Shown here: positions 7,511 through 15,915 of the stretch, in pieces | How the letters are laid out: every line of letters starts with the position of its first letter | How positions within the stretch are numbered: the stretch's first letter is position 1 | NCBI GenBank assembly: GCA_020629285.1 | Contig: JAHDDP010000014.1 | Span: 22,307-86,306, forward strand | DNA: 64,000 bases | Reading direction: 5' to 3' | Source of the DNA: Maribacter sp. | GTDB lineage: Bacteria; Bacteroidota; Bacteroidia; Flavobacteriales; Flavobacteriaceae | Translations under genes and position numbers: made by a program | Notes under the pieces: model-generated | The model's input: the letters and a program-made list of their open reading frames with translations, nothing else | Database searches by the model: none | What the model was told of the DNA's origin: nothing

Positions 7511-8650
7511 ATGCCAAAGAAAATACGATTAGGAATATTAGGTGGCGGAGGAGATTCGCTAATAGGAGTGTTGCATAGAGTAGCTTCATTCATTAACGAT
7601 AATTATGAAATTACAGGGGCTGTATTTAATCCTGACTATGATGCCAGTATAGAATTCGCCAAAGAAATAGATGTTCCGTTAAATAGAATATATAAAGATT
7701 TTGATACCTTAATACAAGAGGAGTTAAAATTGCCGGTAGATGAGCGTATTCAGGTATGCTCTGTTCTAACGCCTAACTTTTTACACTACCCAATGGCTAA
7801 GAAGTTATTGGATAACGGTTTCCACGTAATCTGTGAAAAGCCCATGACCACTACTTTAGAGGAAGCTAAAGATTTGCAAAAATCTCATGAAAAAGCTGGT
7901 ACTGTCTTCGCTTTAACGCATACATATACAGGCTACCCAATGGTTCGCCAAATGCGTGAAATGATAAAAGCCGGTGCTTTGGGTAAAATACACAAAGTTG
8001 ATGCGGTATATTACCAAGGTTGGATCAATACTATTATTCATGACAAGGAGAAAAGATCTTCTGTTTGGAGATTAGATCCTAAAAAAGCGGGTATTAGTTC
8101 TTGTATGGGAGATATTGGTGTTCATGCTTTTAATATGGTAGAATATACTACAGGACTTAAAGTGAACGAACTACTTTGCGATTTCAATTACTTGTATGAA
8201 GATAACCAAATGGATGTTGATGGCACCGTACTTATACGTATGGGCGATCATGTAAAAGGTGTTATTAGAGGAAGTCAAGTAGCTACAGGTGAGGAAAACG
8301 GACTAGCTATATCTATTTATGGTGAAAAAGGTGCTTTTAGATGGGAGCAAGAAAAACCTAATTTTTTATATAAGTTAAGTGATACGGAGCCTACTCAAAT
8401 TTACAAGCCGGGTCATGCATATAACTCTGAACTATCTTTGGACGGAACAAAATTGCCGGCAGGTCACCCAGAGGGTATTTTTGATTCTATGGCTAATATC
8501 TATAAAGGTGTTGCAAGAGCTATTAGAGGGGAAGAATACAATGATGGTGAATTTCCTACTATGACAGACGGTGTTCGTGGTATGAACTTTATCGAAGCAA
8601 CCGTAGATTCTCATAAAAGCGGAAATACTTGGGTAGCTTTAGAAAACTAA
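7511..8650 (+). CDS. Gfo/Idh/MocA family oxidoreductase
   Basis: A 379-aa NAD(P)-dependent oxidoreductase. The N-terminal Rossmann fold starts with LGILGGGGDS; the signature EKPMTTTLEEA (~114-124) supplies the catalytic Lys, and DIGVHAFNMVEY (~198-209) carries the Asp/His pair of the C-terminal domain. There is no signal peptide, so it is cytoplasmic. In the family it oxidises or reduces sugars, inositols or keto-sugars; here it could reduce or oxidise the imported product of the periplasmic steps. The leader before the ATG contains a CAA-rich stretch (7495-7508) like those of two other genes of the cluster. A terminator follows at 8673. Confidence 0.9.
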   Translation: MPKKIRLGILGGGGDSLIGVLHRVASFINDNYEITGAVFNPDYDASIEFAKEIDVPLNRIYKDFDTLIQEELKLPVDERIQVCSVLTPNFLHYPMAKKLLDNGFHVICEKPMTTTLEEAKDLQKSHEKAGTVFALTHTYTGYPMVRQMREMIKAGALGKIHKVDAVYYQGWINTIIHDKEKRSSVWRLDPKKAGISSCMGDIGVHAFNMVEYTTGLKVNELLCDFNYLYEDNQMDVDGTVLIRMGDHVKGVIRGSQVATGEENGLAISIYGEKGAFRWEQEKPNFLYKLSDTEPTQIYKPGHAYNSELSLDGTKLPAGHPEGIFDSMANIYKGVARAIRGEEYNDGEFPTMTDGVRGMNFIEATVDSHKSGNTWVALEN

Positions 8651-8672
8651 GTTGAACTGTAAACTATAAAAG

Positions 8673-8700
8673 AGAGCCGCATTTTGCGGCTCTTTTTGTT
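8673..8700 (+). terminator. Intrinsic terminator after the Gfo/Idh gene
   Basis: AGAGCCGC (8673-8680) pairs with GCGGCTCT (8686-8693), with loop ATTTT and then a T-run. A classical rho-independent terminator 23 bases after the stop codon. Confidence 0.9.
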
Positions 8701-8724
8701 TTGTATAACATTATAGAATGATCG

Positions 8725-9183
8725 TTAATTTACTTTTTTAAAGGTTTGGCAGACAACGATCATACTTTCTCTTGGTTCTCTTTTAAATTCTTGTAATTCT
8801 TTAGTAAAGAAGTCCCAATGATATTTTTTCCAGCTGTCTAATGATTTATCCCCATTGGCTTCTAATTGGGCATAAGCAGGGTCAATACTAAAATATGGTT
8901 TAAGTGTAACTGCAGTGGTTGCAACAATACATTGTGCCTCGCCATTCCAATCTGTTACCACAATATAGTCTCCTATTTTAGGTAACGGTTCATTACGGTT
9001 TTGTAAACCTAACAAAGAATGTGAGATTGCTTTTTTATAGCCATTTTGTATTAGCCTAACGCTTTCATTAGCATCGTGTTCATTATTGCCAAAAAACATT
9101 GTTTTTGGTGTCTCATGAAAGACATCTTCGAGATGATTTTTCAAATAATTACCCCACATATTTCTGGCCGAAGCATTTTCCAT
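8725..9183 (-). CDS. ASCH domain-containing protein
   Basis: A 152-aa soluble protein. The central part (GDYIVVTDWNGEAQCIV, ~71-87) and the sequence around the substrate pocket match the ASCH fold, a PUA-like RNA- or nucleoside-binding domain; characterised relatives include N4-acetylcytidine amidohydrolases. N-terminal residues 1-50 are helical. No signal peptide. It stands alone between the Gfo/Idh gene and the second GMC gene; 64 bases separate it from the latter's stop. Role here unknown. Confidence 0.8.
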   Translation of the reverse strand: MENASARNMWGNYLKNHLEDVFHETPKTMFFGNNEHDANESVRLIQNGYKKAISHSLLGLQNRNEPLPKIGDYIVVTDWNGEAQCIVATTAVTLKPYFSIDPAYAQLEANGDKSLDSWKKYHWDFFTKELQEFKREPRESMIVVCQTFKKVN

Positions 9184-9247
9184 AAGCTGATATTTTCTTT
9201 AATCTATAGGATGTAATAAACGTAATACTTTGTAATTAATTTTAATA

Positions 9248-10951
9248 TTAAGAAAATTTACCTGCTTTTAGTTGTTCAGCTGCATGATTTGCTGCCCGCG
9301 CGGTAAATGCCATATAGGTCAATGATGGGTTTACACAACTAGAAGAAGACATAAAAGCACCATCGGTTACATACACATTAGGTACTAAATGTACTTGGTT
9401 GTTCTTGTTGATTATAGAAGTCTTTGCGCTGTGGCCCATTCTGGCACCACCCATTTCATGAATACCCAAACCAGGTCCGCTAGGCTCTTCGTAAGATGCC
9501 ACATCTTTAAAGCCTGCAGCTTCAAACATGTTCACAATTTCTTTTTTAATGTCTTCACGCATTTTGTATTCGTTCTCTTTGAACTCCACATCAAAAGCTA
9601 ATTGAGGTAGTCCCCATTTATCTTTTTCGGTAGGGCTAAGCGTTACCCTGTTGTCGTCGTATGGTAAAAACTCTCCAAATCCGGTTACGCCAATAGTCCA
9701 TCTACCTGGTTTTAGTACAGATTCCTTTAAATCTTTTCCATATCCTAATTCACCAATTTCTGCAGACCAATCTCCTCTACTTGCTGTACCTTGATAACCA
9801 AACCCACGTAAATACCCTTCGCGTTTAGTTTCTTCATTTAAGTTTACAAAACGAGGTATGTAAAATCCGTTTGCACGTCTTCCTTTGTAGTATTTATCTA
9901 AATATCCATCTACCTTTGCTGTTGCACCTAATTTATAATGGTGGTCCATTATACCTCTTCCTAAAGCATCAGAATCATTTCCTAATCCGTTAGGGAAACG
10001 TTCAGATTTAGATTGCAACAAAATACCCACCGATGCCATTGCAGACGCGCACAGAAAAATCACCTTTGCTTTAAATTCTATTTTTTCATTGGTCTCTGCA
10101 TCTATTACTTTTACACCCGTTGCTTTTTTAGTAGTATCGTCATATACAATTTCATGTACTATAGAATTGGGTCTTAAAGTCATATTACCGGTACGCTCAG
10201 CAGCTGGTAATGTAGAAGAGTTGCTACTAAAATATCCGCCAAATGGGCATCCGCGCCAGCAACGGTCTCTATTTTGGCATGTGCCACGACCTTCAAAAGT
10301 GGCATTGGGATCTGTAATATGTGCCGTTCTACCTATGGTAACTAAACGACCGTCATCAAACTTGTCTGCCGTAGTTTTCTTAAAATCTTCTTCAACACAG
10401 TTTAATTTCATGGCGGGCTGAAATTTTCCATCTGGTAAAACCTCTAATCCTAAGGCTTCGCCACTAACTCCTATATATTCCTCAACCTTATCGTACCAAG
10501 GTGCAATATCTTTATATCTTACAGGCCAGTCTACACCAACACCATCCTTTTTATTCGCTTCAAAATCAATATCGCTCCATCGGTAGCTTTGTCTTCCCCA
10601 GGTCAATGATCTACCGCCTACTTGATAACCACGAATCCAGTCAAAGCGTTTTGTTTCTACATAAGGGTGGTCTAAATCGTTAACGAAAAAGTGTTTAGAA
10701 TCTTCGGTAGGTGCCCATATCACTCTTTTTTGTACATGATATTTTTCTTGGTCCTCTTTTGATAATTTACCTTTTAATGGATAGTCCCAAGGATCATCGT
10801 TCATAGTAGGATAATCTTCAATATGCTTCACCATTGGACCGCGTTCCAACACAAGTGTTTTTAAGCCCTTCTCTGTTAATTCCTTAGCAGCCCAGCCGCC
10901 ACTTATTCCTGTTCCAACAACGATTGCGTCGAATATTTCATTCTTATTCAT
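9248..10951 (-). CDS. GMC oxidoreductase, FAD sugar dehydrogenase large subunit (second copy)
   Basis: A 567-aa paralog of the protein at 4052-5764, closely similar along its length. FAD motif VVGTGISGG at ~11-19, GGRSLTWGRQ, the Cys group C-x5-C-x3-CPFGGYFSS at ~227-237, His in GIHEMGGARMG and Asn in CVNPSLTYMAF are all conserved. There is no signal peptide and, unlike the first copy, no subunit 3 gene beside it. It may share the Tat partner from 3405-4052, or act elsewhere. It is divergent from the isomerase-DUF1080 operon; the shared 161-base region holds a 23-bp imperfect palindrome. Confidence 0.9.
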   Translation of the reverse strand: MNKNEIFDAIVVGTGISGGWAAKELTEKGLKTLVLERGPMVKHIEDYPTMNDDPWDYPLKGKLSKEDQEKYHVQKRVIWAPTEDSKHFFVNDLDHPYVETKRFDWIRGYQVGGRSLTWGRQSYRWSDIDFEANKKDGVGVDWPVRYKDIAPWYDKVEEYIGVSGEALGLEVLPDGKFQPAMKLNCVEEDFKKTTADKFDDGRLVTIGRTAHITDPNATFEGRGTCQNRDRCWRGCPFGGYFSSNSSTLPAAERTGNMTLRPNSIVHEIVYDDTTKKATGVKVIDAETNEKIEFKAKVIFLCASAMASVGILLQSKSERFPNGLGNDSDALGRGIMDHHYKLGATAKVDGYLDKYYKGRRANGFYIPRFVNLNEETKREGYLRGFGYQGTASRGDWSAEIGELGYGKDLKESVLKPGRWTIGVTGFGEFLPYDDNRVTLSPTEKDKWGLPQLAFDVEFKENEYKMREDIKKEIVNMFEAAGFKDVASYEEPSGPGLGIHEMGGARMGHSAKTSIINKNNQVHLVPNVYVTDGAFMSSSSCVNPSLTYMAFTARAANHAAEQLKAGKFS

Positions 10952-11007
10952 GCTTGAAATTTTATCTTTTTCTGATGGTATTCCCTATATTTATAGCAAA
11001 TCTCCAG

Positions 11008-11030
11008 TGTATCGAGAAGAACTTGATACA
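11008..11030. promoter_or_regulatory. Candidate operator palindrome
   Basis: TGTATCGAG (11008-11016) and CTTGATACA (11022-11030) are inverted copies with one mismatch and a 5-base centre, giving a 23-bp dyad between the divergent starts at 10951 and 11113. Size and shape fit a LacI/GntR-type operator. No regulator gene is next to it, so the regulator would act from elsewhere. Confidence 0.4.
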
Positions 11031-11112
11031 ATTCTTAAATATAAGATTTTTTGAGAGATTTTATATCTCAAAATCAACAACAGATTCAAACAACAACAGA
11101 TAGTATATTTTT

Positions 11113-12165
11113 ATGAAAACAATTAAAGGACCAGCCGTTTTTTTGGCGCAGTTTGTAGATAGTAAAGCTCCATTTAATTCTTTAGACGGAATGTGTAAAT
11201 GGGCAGCTGACCTTGGTTATAAAGGAATTCAAATTCCTACTTGGGAAAGTTTTTTAATCGATTTGGATAAAGCAGCTGAAAGTCAGACGTATTGCGATGA
11301 GCTTAAAGCCAAAGTAAACTCTTACGGATTAGAAATTACAGAACTTTCAACTCACTTACAAGGGCAATTGGTTGCTGTTAACCCTGCATACGATTTAATG
11401 TTCGATTCTTTTGCACCTAGTAATGTTCATGGCAATCCAAAAGCTAGAACAGAATGGGCAATTGAAACCGTAAAGAAAGCGGCAACGGCAAGTAGAAGAT
11501 TAGGGTTACATGCTCATGCTACCTTTTCTGGTTCTTTATTATGGCATACTATGCACCCATGGCCGCAAAGACCAGCGGGTTTAGTGGAAATGGGTTTTGA
11601 AGAATTGGCAAAAAGATGGACGCCAATCTTAAATCATTTCGATAAAGAAGGTGTTGATGTATGTTATGAAATTCACCCTGGTGAAGATTTACATGATGGT
11701 GATACTTTCGAGCGTTTTCTAGAAGCTACCGGTAACCATAAAAGAGTAAATATTCTTTATGATCCAAGTCACTTTGTATTGCAACAATTAGACTATATCA
11801 CATACATCGATCATTATCATGAGTTTATAAAATCTTTTCACGTGAAAGATTCTGAATTTAACCCAACAGGTAAAAAAGGTGCTTTTGGTGGTTATAACGA
11901 TTGGGGCAATAGAGCTGGTAGATACCGCTCATTAGGTGACGGACAAATTGATTTTAAAACCATATTTTCTAAATTAACACAGTACGGTTGTGATGTTTGG
12001 GCGGTCATGGAATGGGAATGTTGTATTAAGAGTCCGGAGCAAGGTGCTCGTGAAGGAGCTAAATTCATTTCAGACCATATCATTGAGGCAACAGAAAAGA
12101 CTTTTGATGATTTCGCAGGTGCAGAGATAGATAAAGAAATGCTGAAGAAAATGTTAGGTCTTTAA
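11113..12165 (+). CDS. Sugar phosphate isomerase/epimerase (TIM barrel)
   Basis: A 350-aa cytoplasmic protein (no signal) of the xylose-isomerase-like superfamily. Likely metal ligands are in sequence order: Glu of CYEIHPGED, Asp/His of LYDPSHF, His of SFHVKDSE and Glu of VMEWECC. The long C-terminal extension after the barrel (~315-350) is helical. Similar proteins work in inositol and keto-sugar breakdown (IolE/IolH-like), but the substrate is not readable from sequence. First gene of a three-gene operon with two DUF1080 lipoproteins; the next start is 5 bases after its stop. CAA-rich leader at 11085-11100. Confidence 0.88.
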   Translation: MKTIKGPAVFLAQFVDSKAPFNSLDGMCKWAADLGYKGIQIPTWESFLIDLDKAAESQTYCDELKAKVNSYGLEITELSTHLQGQLVAVNPAYDLMFDSFAPSNVHGNPKARTEWAIETVKKAATASRRLGLHAHATFSGSLLWHTMHPWPQRPAGLVEMGFEELAKRWTPILNHFDKEGVDVCYEIHPGEDLHDGDTFERFLEATGNHKRVNILYDPSHFVLQQLDYITYIDHYHEFIKSFHVKDSEFNPTGKKGAFGGYNDWGNRAGRYRSLGDGQIDFKTIFSKLTQYGCDVWAVMEWECCIKSPEQGAREGAKFISDHIIEATEKTFDDFAGAEIDKEMLKKMLGL

Positions 12166-12170
12166 ATTAG

Positions 12171-12914
12171 ATGATAAAAAAATACATGGCAAGCGTTGCT
12201 TTTTTATTAGTTTTCATGGCTTGTAAACAAGAGAAAAAGGACACAGCTAAAACGGCCATAGTTAAAGAAGTTGCCGTAGTTGAAAACGATTGGGAAGTTT
12301 TATTTGATGGTACGTCTTTAGATAAGTGGAAGGAGTTTAAAACCGACGGAATAAGTGATGCCTGGAAAATAGAAGGTAATGCTTTGGTATATACCCCACC
12401 GGCTGAAAGTGAAGAGAATGAAAACCATGATTTAGTTACTAGAGAAGAGTATACCAATTTTGTATTGACATTAGATTGGAAAATTTCTGAAGCAGGAAAT
12501 AGCGGTGTATTTTGGGGCGTTAGTGAGGACGAAAAATTTGGAACTGGTTATCAAACCGGACCAGAAATTCAAATATTGGATAACGATAAGCACCCAGATG
12601 CTAAAGCAGGTACAACACACCAAGCGGGTGCTTTGTATGACATGGTTTCTCCAGCAAAAGACGTTACTAAGCCAATTGGGGAATGGAATACTATGGTAAT
12701 TACCGTTAATCATGAAATGCATTTAGGTAGTGTTACCTTAAATGGTACAGAAATGGTAACATTTCCTGTAGCGAATGAAGAATGGGATGCCATGGTGGCA
12801 AAATCAAAATTTGCGGATTGGGACGGATTCGGAAAATACACCACCGGAAAAATCGGACTACAAGATCACCAAAATGTGGTGGCATTCAGAAATATAAAAA
12901 TCAAACGACTTTAA
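12171..12914 (+). CDS. DUF1080 (3-keto-disaccharide hydrolase-like) lipoprotein
   Basis: A 247-aa lipoprotein with lipobox LVFMAC at ~13-18. Residues ~40-247 form one DUF1080 domain, a concanavalin-like beta-jelly roll: EVLFDGTSLDKWK at the start, NSGVFWGVS, GPEIQILDNDKH in the middle, and the end GLQDHQNVVAFRNIKIKRL. Members of this family have been shown to cleave 3-keto-glycosides, by hydrolysis or elimination. It would act in the periplasm or on the surface on products of the GMC dehydrogenases. Middle gene of the operon, 5 bases after the isomerase and 12 before the second DUF1080 gene. Confidence 0.9.
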   Translation: MIKKYMASVAFLLVFMACKQEKKDTAKTAIVKEVAVVENDWEVLFDGTSLDKWKEFKTDGISDAWKIEGNALVYTPPAESEENENHDLVTREEYTNFVLTLDWKISEAGNSGVFWGVSEDEKFGTGYQTGPEIQILDNDKHPDAKAGTTHQAGALYDMVSPAKDVTKPIGEWNTMVITVNHEMHLGSVTLNGTEMVTFPVANEEWDAMVAKSKFADWDGFGKYTTGKIGLQDHQNVVAFRNIKIKRL

Positions 12915-12926
12915 CAGCATTTACGT

Positions 12927-13751
12927 ATGAAAAATAAATACTCATTACTATTATTAGTTGCTTCTTTGGGAGTAATATCTTGTCAAGAAAAAGTAACGGT
13001 AGCTACTGATGGAGGGCTAGAGGCTGTTAAGGATAGTGTTATCGTTTATGAAGAATACATGGGTGAAGAACCAACTACACCCGAAGAAACAGAATTTTAC
13101 GAGCCTAAGGTTGCCGTGGTTAAACCGACAACCGCTAGTGACGCACCAAGTGATGCCATTGTTCTTTTTAATGGTACCAACTTAGATAATTGGATCAGTA
13201 CAAATGATAGTACTGCCGCTAAATGGCATTTGAATAAAGATGGTAGTATGACGGTAAATGATAATACCGGAAATATACAGACCAAGCAGAACTTTGGCGA
13301 TGTACAATTGCATATAGAGTGGAAATCCCCTTTGCCTGTGCAAAGGGAAGGTCAAAACAGAGCGAATAGTGGTGTATTTTTAAACGGTATATATGAAGTG
13401 CAGATACTAGATCAAAATGATAATGCCACCTATGTAAATGGGCAAGTGGGTTCTATTTATAAGCAACATGTACCATTGGCAATGGCTTCCGTGCCAACGG
13501 GGGAGTGGAATACCTATGATATCATTTATCACGCACCAGAATTTAATGTGGATGGTGGCAAGATAAAATCTGGAGATATTACCGTAATCCATAACGGAAT
13601 TTTGGTTCAAGACCATGTAGAAATTAAAGGAACTACGCCTTATATTGGTTGGCCTAAAAATCCAGCTCATGGTAAAGGACCTTTAATGTTACAAGACCAT
13701 GGGGACGATAGTCGTGTTAGTTTTAGAAATATTTGGGTTAGAGAACTTTAA
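12927..13751 (+). CDS. DUF1080 (3-keto-disaccharide hydrolase-like) lipoprotein, second copy
   Basis: A 274-aa lipoprotein with lipobox GVISC at ~16-20 and an acidic, Pro/Thr-rich linker (~25-70) that probably spaces the domain from the membrane. The DUF1080 domain starts at IVLFNGTNLDNWIS and has NSGVFLNGIYEVQILDQ and GPLMLQDHGDDSRVSFRNIW. It differs from the first copy in the loop regions, suggesting a different glycoside. Last gene of the operon; a 15-bp perfect stem-loop follows. Confidence 0.9.
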   Translation: MKNKYSLLLLVASLGVISCQEKVTVATDGGLEAVKDSVIVYEEYMGEEPTTPEETEFYEPKVAVVKPTTASDAPSDAIVLFNGTNLDNWISTNDSTAAKWHLNKDGSMTVNDNTGNIQTKQNFGDVQLHIEWKSPLPVQREGQNRANSGVFLNGIYEVQILDQNDNATYVNGQVGSIYKQHVPLAMASVPTGEWNTYDIIYHAPEFNVDGGKIKSGDITVIHNGILVQDHVEIKGTTPYIGWPKNPAHGKGPLMLQDHGDDSRVSFRNIWVREL

Positions 13752-13769
13752 TATTTTACCAGTTATAAT

Positions 13770-13808
13770 TTAAGGAGCAAACAAGAATATTTTTTGTTTG
13801 CTCCTTAA
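13770..13808 (+). terminator. 15-bp stem-loop after the DUF1080 operon
   Basis: TTAAGGAGCAAACAA (13770-13784) pairs perfectly with 13794-13808; the loop is 9 bases. A T-run lies in the loop but not after the stem, so termination may be weak or the hairpin may protect the 3' end. Confidence 0.7.
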
Positions 13809-13855
13809 CTGTTTAAGTAGGGAGGGAAAATTCATAATAAATTTTTCATTTACCT

Positions 13856-13863
13856 TACCTTTG
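13856..13863 (+). promoter_or_regulatory. -7 promoter element before yicC
   Basis: TACCTTTG fits TAnnTTTG and lies 22 bases before the ATG at 13885. No clear -33 TTG. Confidence 0.45.
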
Positions 13864-13884
13864 TCTTAATCTTAAAATGTATTT

Positions 13885-14742
13885 ATGATTCAATCGATGA
13901 CCGGCTTCGGAAAGCATGTAGTTCAATTACCTAATAAAAAAATTACGGTAGAAATAAAATCGCTTAATAGTAAGAGTATTGATTTAAATGCACGTATGCC
14001 CTCAAGTTATCGTGAGAAAGAATTGGAATTAAGAAAATTGGTAGCTAATTCATTATTGCGCGGTAAGGTAGATTTTAACCTGTATGTTGAACTCACCGGT
14101 AATGAAACCTCTACCCAGGTCAATGAAGTAGCTGTTAAACAATATATGGGCCAGTTGAAAAATATTGCCGATGGTGATGACCTTAGATTGTTAGAAATGG
14201 CATTGCGTTTTCCAGATGCCATGAAAACAGATAAAGATGATATTGACGAATCTGAATATGAGGCTATTAAAGAGGCGTTAAAAGGGGCTTTGGTAGAAAT
14301 TAATATGTTTAGGTCTGAAGAGGGCAGTGTTTTAGAAAAAGATTTTTTAGCGAGAATAGCTTCTTTGGAGAAGTTGCTAGAAAAGGTAATTGCTATTGAT
14401 CCAGACAGACAGGCAACAATACGTGAGCGTTTAGAAAAGGCGGTTCAGGATATAAAGGCAGATGTTGATGCAAACAGGTTTGAACAAGAGCTTATATACT
14501 ATTTAGAAAAGTATGATATTACAGAGGAGAAAGTTCGCTTGGCAAATCATTTGGATTACTTCAGTAAAACGTTACAATCAGACGATAGTAATGGTAAAAA
14601 ATTAGGTTTTATATCTCAAGAAATTGGTCGTGAAATTAATACGATCGGGTCTAAGGCCAACTTTGCCCCAATGCAGCAGCTTGTGGTACAGATGAAAGAC
14701 GAGCTTGAGAAAATAAAAGAACAAATGTTAAACGTACTATAG
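13885..14742 (+). CDS. yicC: YicC-family endoribonuclease
   Basis: A 285-aa protein of the YicC/YloC family. It starts with the family signature MIQSMTGFGK and carries the conserved ESKSLNSKSIDLN-like region (IKSLNSKSIDLNARMP) at ~27-42; the C-terminal DUF1732 part has LGFISQEIGREINTIGSKA (~240-258) and ends with a helix. Members are ribonucleases that affect small RNA turnover and stationary-phase survival. It is immediately followed by gmk with no gap, the arrangement usual for these two genes in many bacteria. Confidence 0.95.
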   Translation: MIQSMTGFGKHVVQLPNKKITVEIKSLNSKSIDLNARMPSSYREKELELRKLVANSLLRGKVDFNLYVELTGNETSTQVNEVAVKQYMGQLKNIADGDDLRLLEMALRFPDAMKTDKDDIDESEYEAIKEALKGALVEINMFRSEEGSVLEKDFLARIASLEKLLEKVIAIDPDRQATIRERLEKAVQDIKADVDANRFEQELIYYLEKYDITEEKVRLANHLDYFSKTLQSDDSNGKKLGFISQEIGREINTIGSKANFAPMQQLVVQMKDELEKIKEQMLNVL

Positions 14743-15324
14743 ATGAAAGGTGGAAAACTAATCATTTTTTCTGCGCCCTCAGGAAGTGGAAAAACAACCA
14801 TTGTACGCCATCTATTGGCACAGCCAGAATTAAATTTGGCTTTTTCGGTATCTGCAACTTCACGCCCTAGAAGGGGTAAAGAAAAGAATAAGGAACATTA
14901 TTATTTTATGTCGGTTTCCGAATTTAAAAATCACATAAAGAATGATGATTTTTTGGAATGGGAAGAAGTATACCGAGATAATTTTTATGGTACGTTAAAA
15001 AGTGAGGTAGAACGACTTTGGGCAGAAGGTAAGAACGTAATATTTGATATTGACGTTGTTGGTGGCTTAAGAATAAAAAAGAAGTTTCCTGATCAGACTC
15101 TAGCTGTTTTTGTGAAGCCGCCAAGTGTAGACGAGCTTAAGATCAGACTTAAAAAGAGAAGTACTGAAAGCGAAGACAAAATAAATATGCGTATCGCAAA
15201 GGCATCGGTAGAATTGGCAACCGCACCACAGTTCGATAAGGTGATAAAGAATTATGATCTTGATGTGGCCTTGAAGGAAGCAGTGGATTTAGTGGCATCT
15301 TTCGTTTCGGACGATAAAGAATAA
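14743..15324 (+). CDS. gmk: Guanylate kinase
   Basis: A 193-aa enzyme that phosphorylates GMP to GDP with ATP. P-loop SAPSGSGKTTIV at ~8-19; the GMP-binding region SATSRPRRGKEK at ~37-48; EVYRDNFYGT at ~74-83; DIDVVGGLRIKK at ~101-112 and the lid (KKRSTESEDKINMRI). Full length for the family. It starts directly after the yicC stop and is followed at once by nadD, forming a tight three-gene operon. Confidence 0.96.
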   Translation: MKGGKLIIFSAPSGSGKTTIVRHLLAQPELNLAFSVSATSRPRRGKEKNKEHYYFMSVSEFKNHIKNDDFLEWEEVYRDNFYGTLKSEVERLWAEGKNVIFDIDVVGGLRIKKKFPDQTLAVFVKPPSVDELKIRLKKRSTESEDKINMRIAKASVELATAPQFDKVIKNYDLDVALKEAVDLVASFVSDDKE

Positions 15325-15330
15325 GTGAGT

Positions 15331-15915
15331 ATGAAACAGGTAGGACTATACTTTGGCACCTTTAACCCTATTCATATTGGTCATTTGGTTATAGCGAACC
15401 ATATGGTCGAGTTTTCAGACTTAGATGAGGTTTGGCTCGTAGTAACTCCTCAAAGTCCGTTTAAGGTCAAGAAAACGCTTTTGGATAACCACCAAAGGTT
15501 TGAAATGGTCTATGAAGCAACGAAGGAGTATGATAAGCTAAAACCTAGTAATATAGAATTTAACCTGCCGCAGCCAAACTACACGATAAATACCCTGGTG
15601 CATTTGGAGGAAAAATATCCAGAAGGATATGATTTTTCTTTGATTATGGGTGAAGACAATCTAAAAGGACTTCACAAGTGGAAGAACTATGAAGCTATTT
15701 TAGATCTCCATCATTTGTATGTCTACCCAAGAATATCTGAAGGGGTAATTGAGCATCAATTTAAAGAGCACGATAAAATTCATAGGGTTAACGCTCCAAT
15801 TATGGAAATCTCCTCTACATTTATACGTAAAGAGCATAAAAATGGTAAAAACATTAAACCGTTATTACCGCCAGAAGTTTGGAAGTATATAGACGAAATG
15901 AATTTTTATCGCTAA
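15331..15915 (+). CDS. nadD: Nicotinate-nucleotide adenylyltransferase
   Basis: A 194-aa nucleotidyltransferase of NAD biosynthesis, joining nicotinate mononucleotide and ATP to deamido-NAD. The HIGH-type motif is FGTFNPIHIGHLVIA at ~7-21; WLVVTPQSPFK and the C-terminal ISSTFIRK (the SSTxIR motif) are intact. I start at ATG 15331 (MKQVGLYFGTFNP); a GTG two codons earlier is also possible. Its stop codon shares 4 bases with the stop of the convergent gene at 15912. Confidence 0.95.
   Translation: MKQVGLYFGTFNPIHIGHLVIANHMVEFSDLDEVWLVVTPQSPFKVKKTLLDNHQRFEMVYEATKEYDKLKPSNIEFNLPQPNYTINTLVHLEEKYPEGYDFSLIMGEDNLKGLHKWKNYEAILDLHHLYVYPRISEGVIEHQFKEHDKIHRVNAPIMEISSTFIRKEHKNGKNIKPLLPPEVWKYIDEMNFYR

Noticed and set aside
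10951..11112. Search for a regulator gene in the sugar cluster
   Set aside because: The gap is too short for a gene and no DNA-binding domain is encoded between 2402 and 13751; the DinB and ASCH proteins are not transcription regulators.
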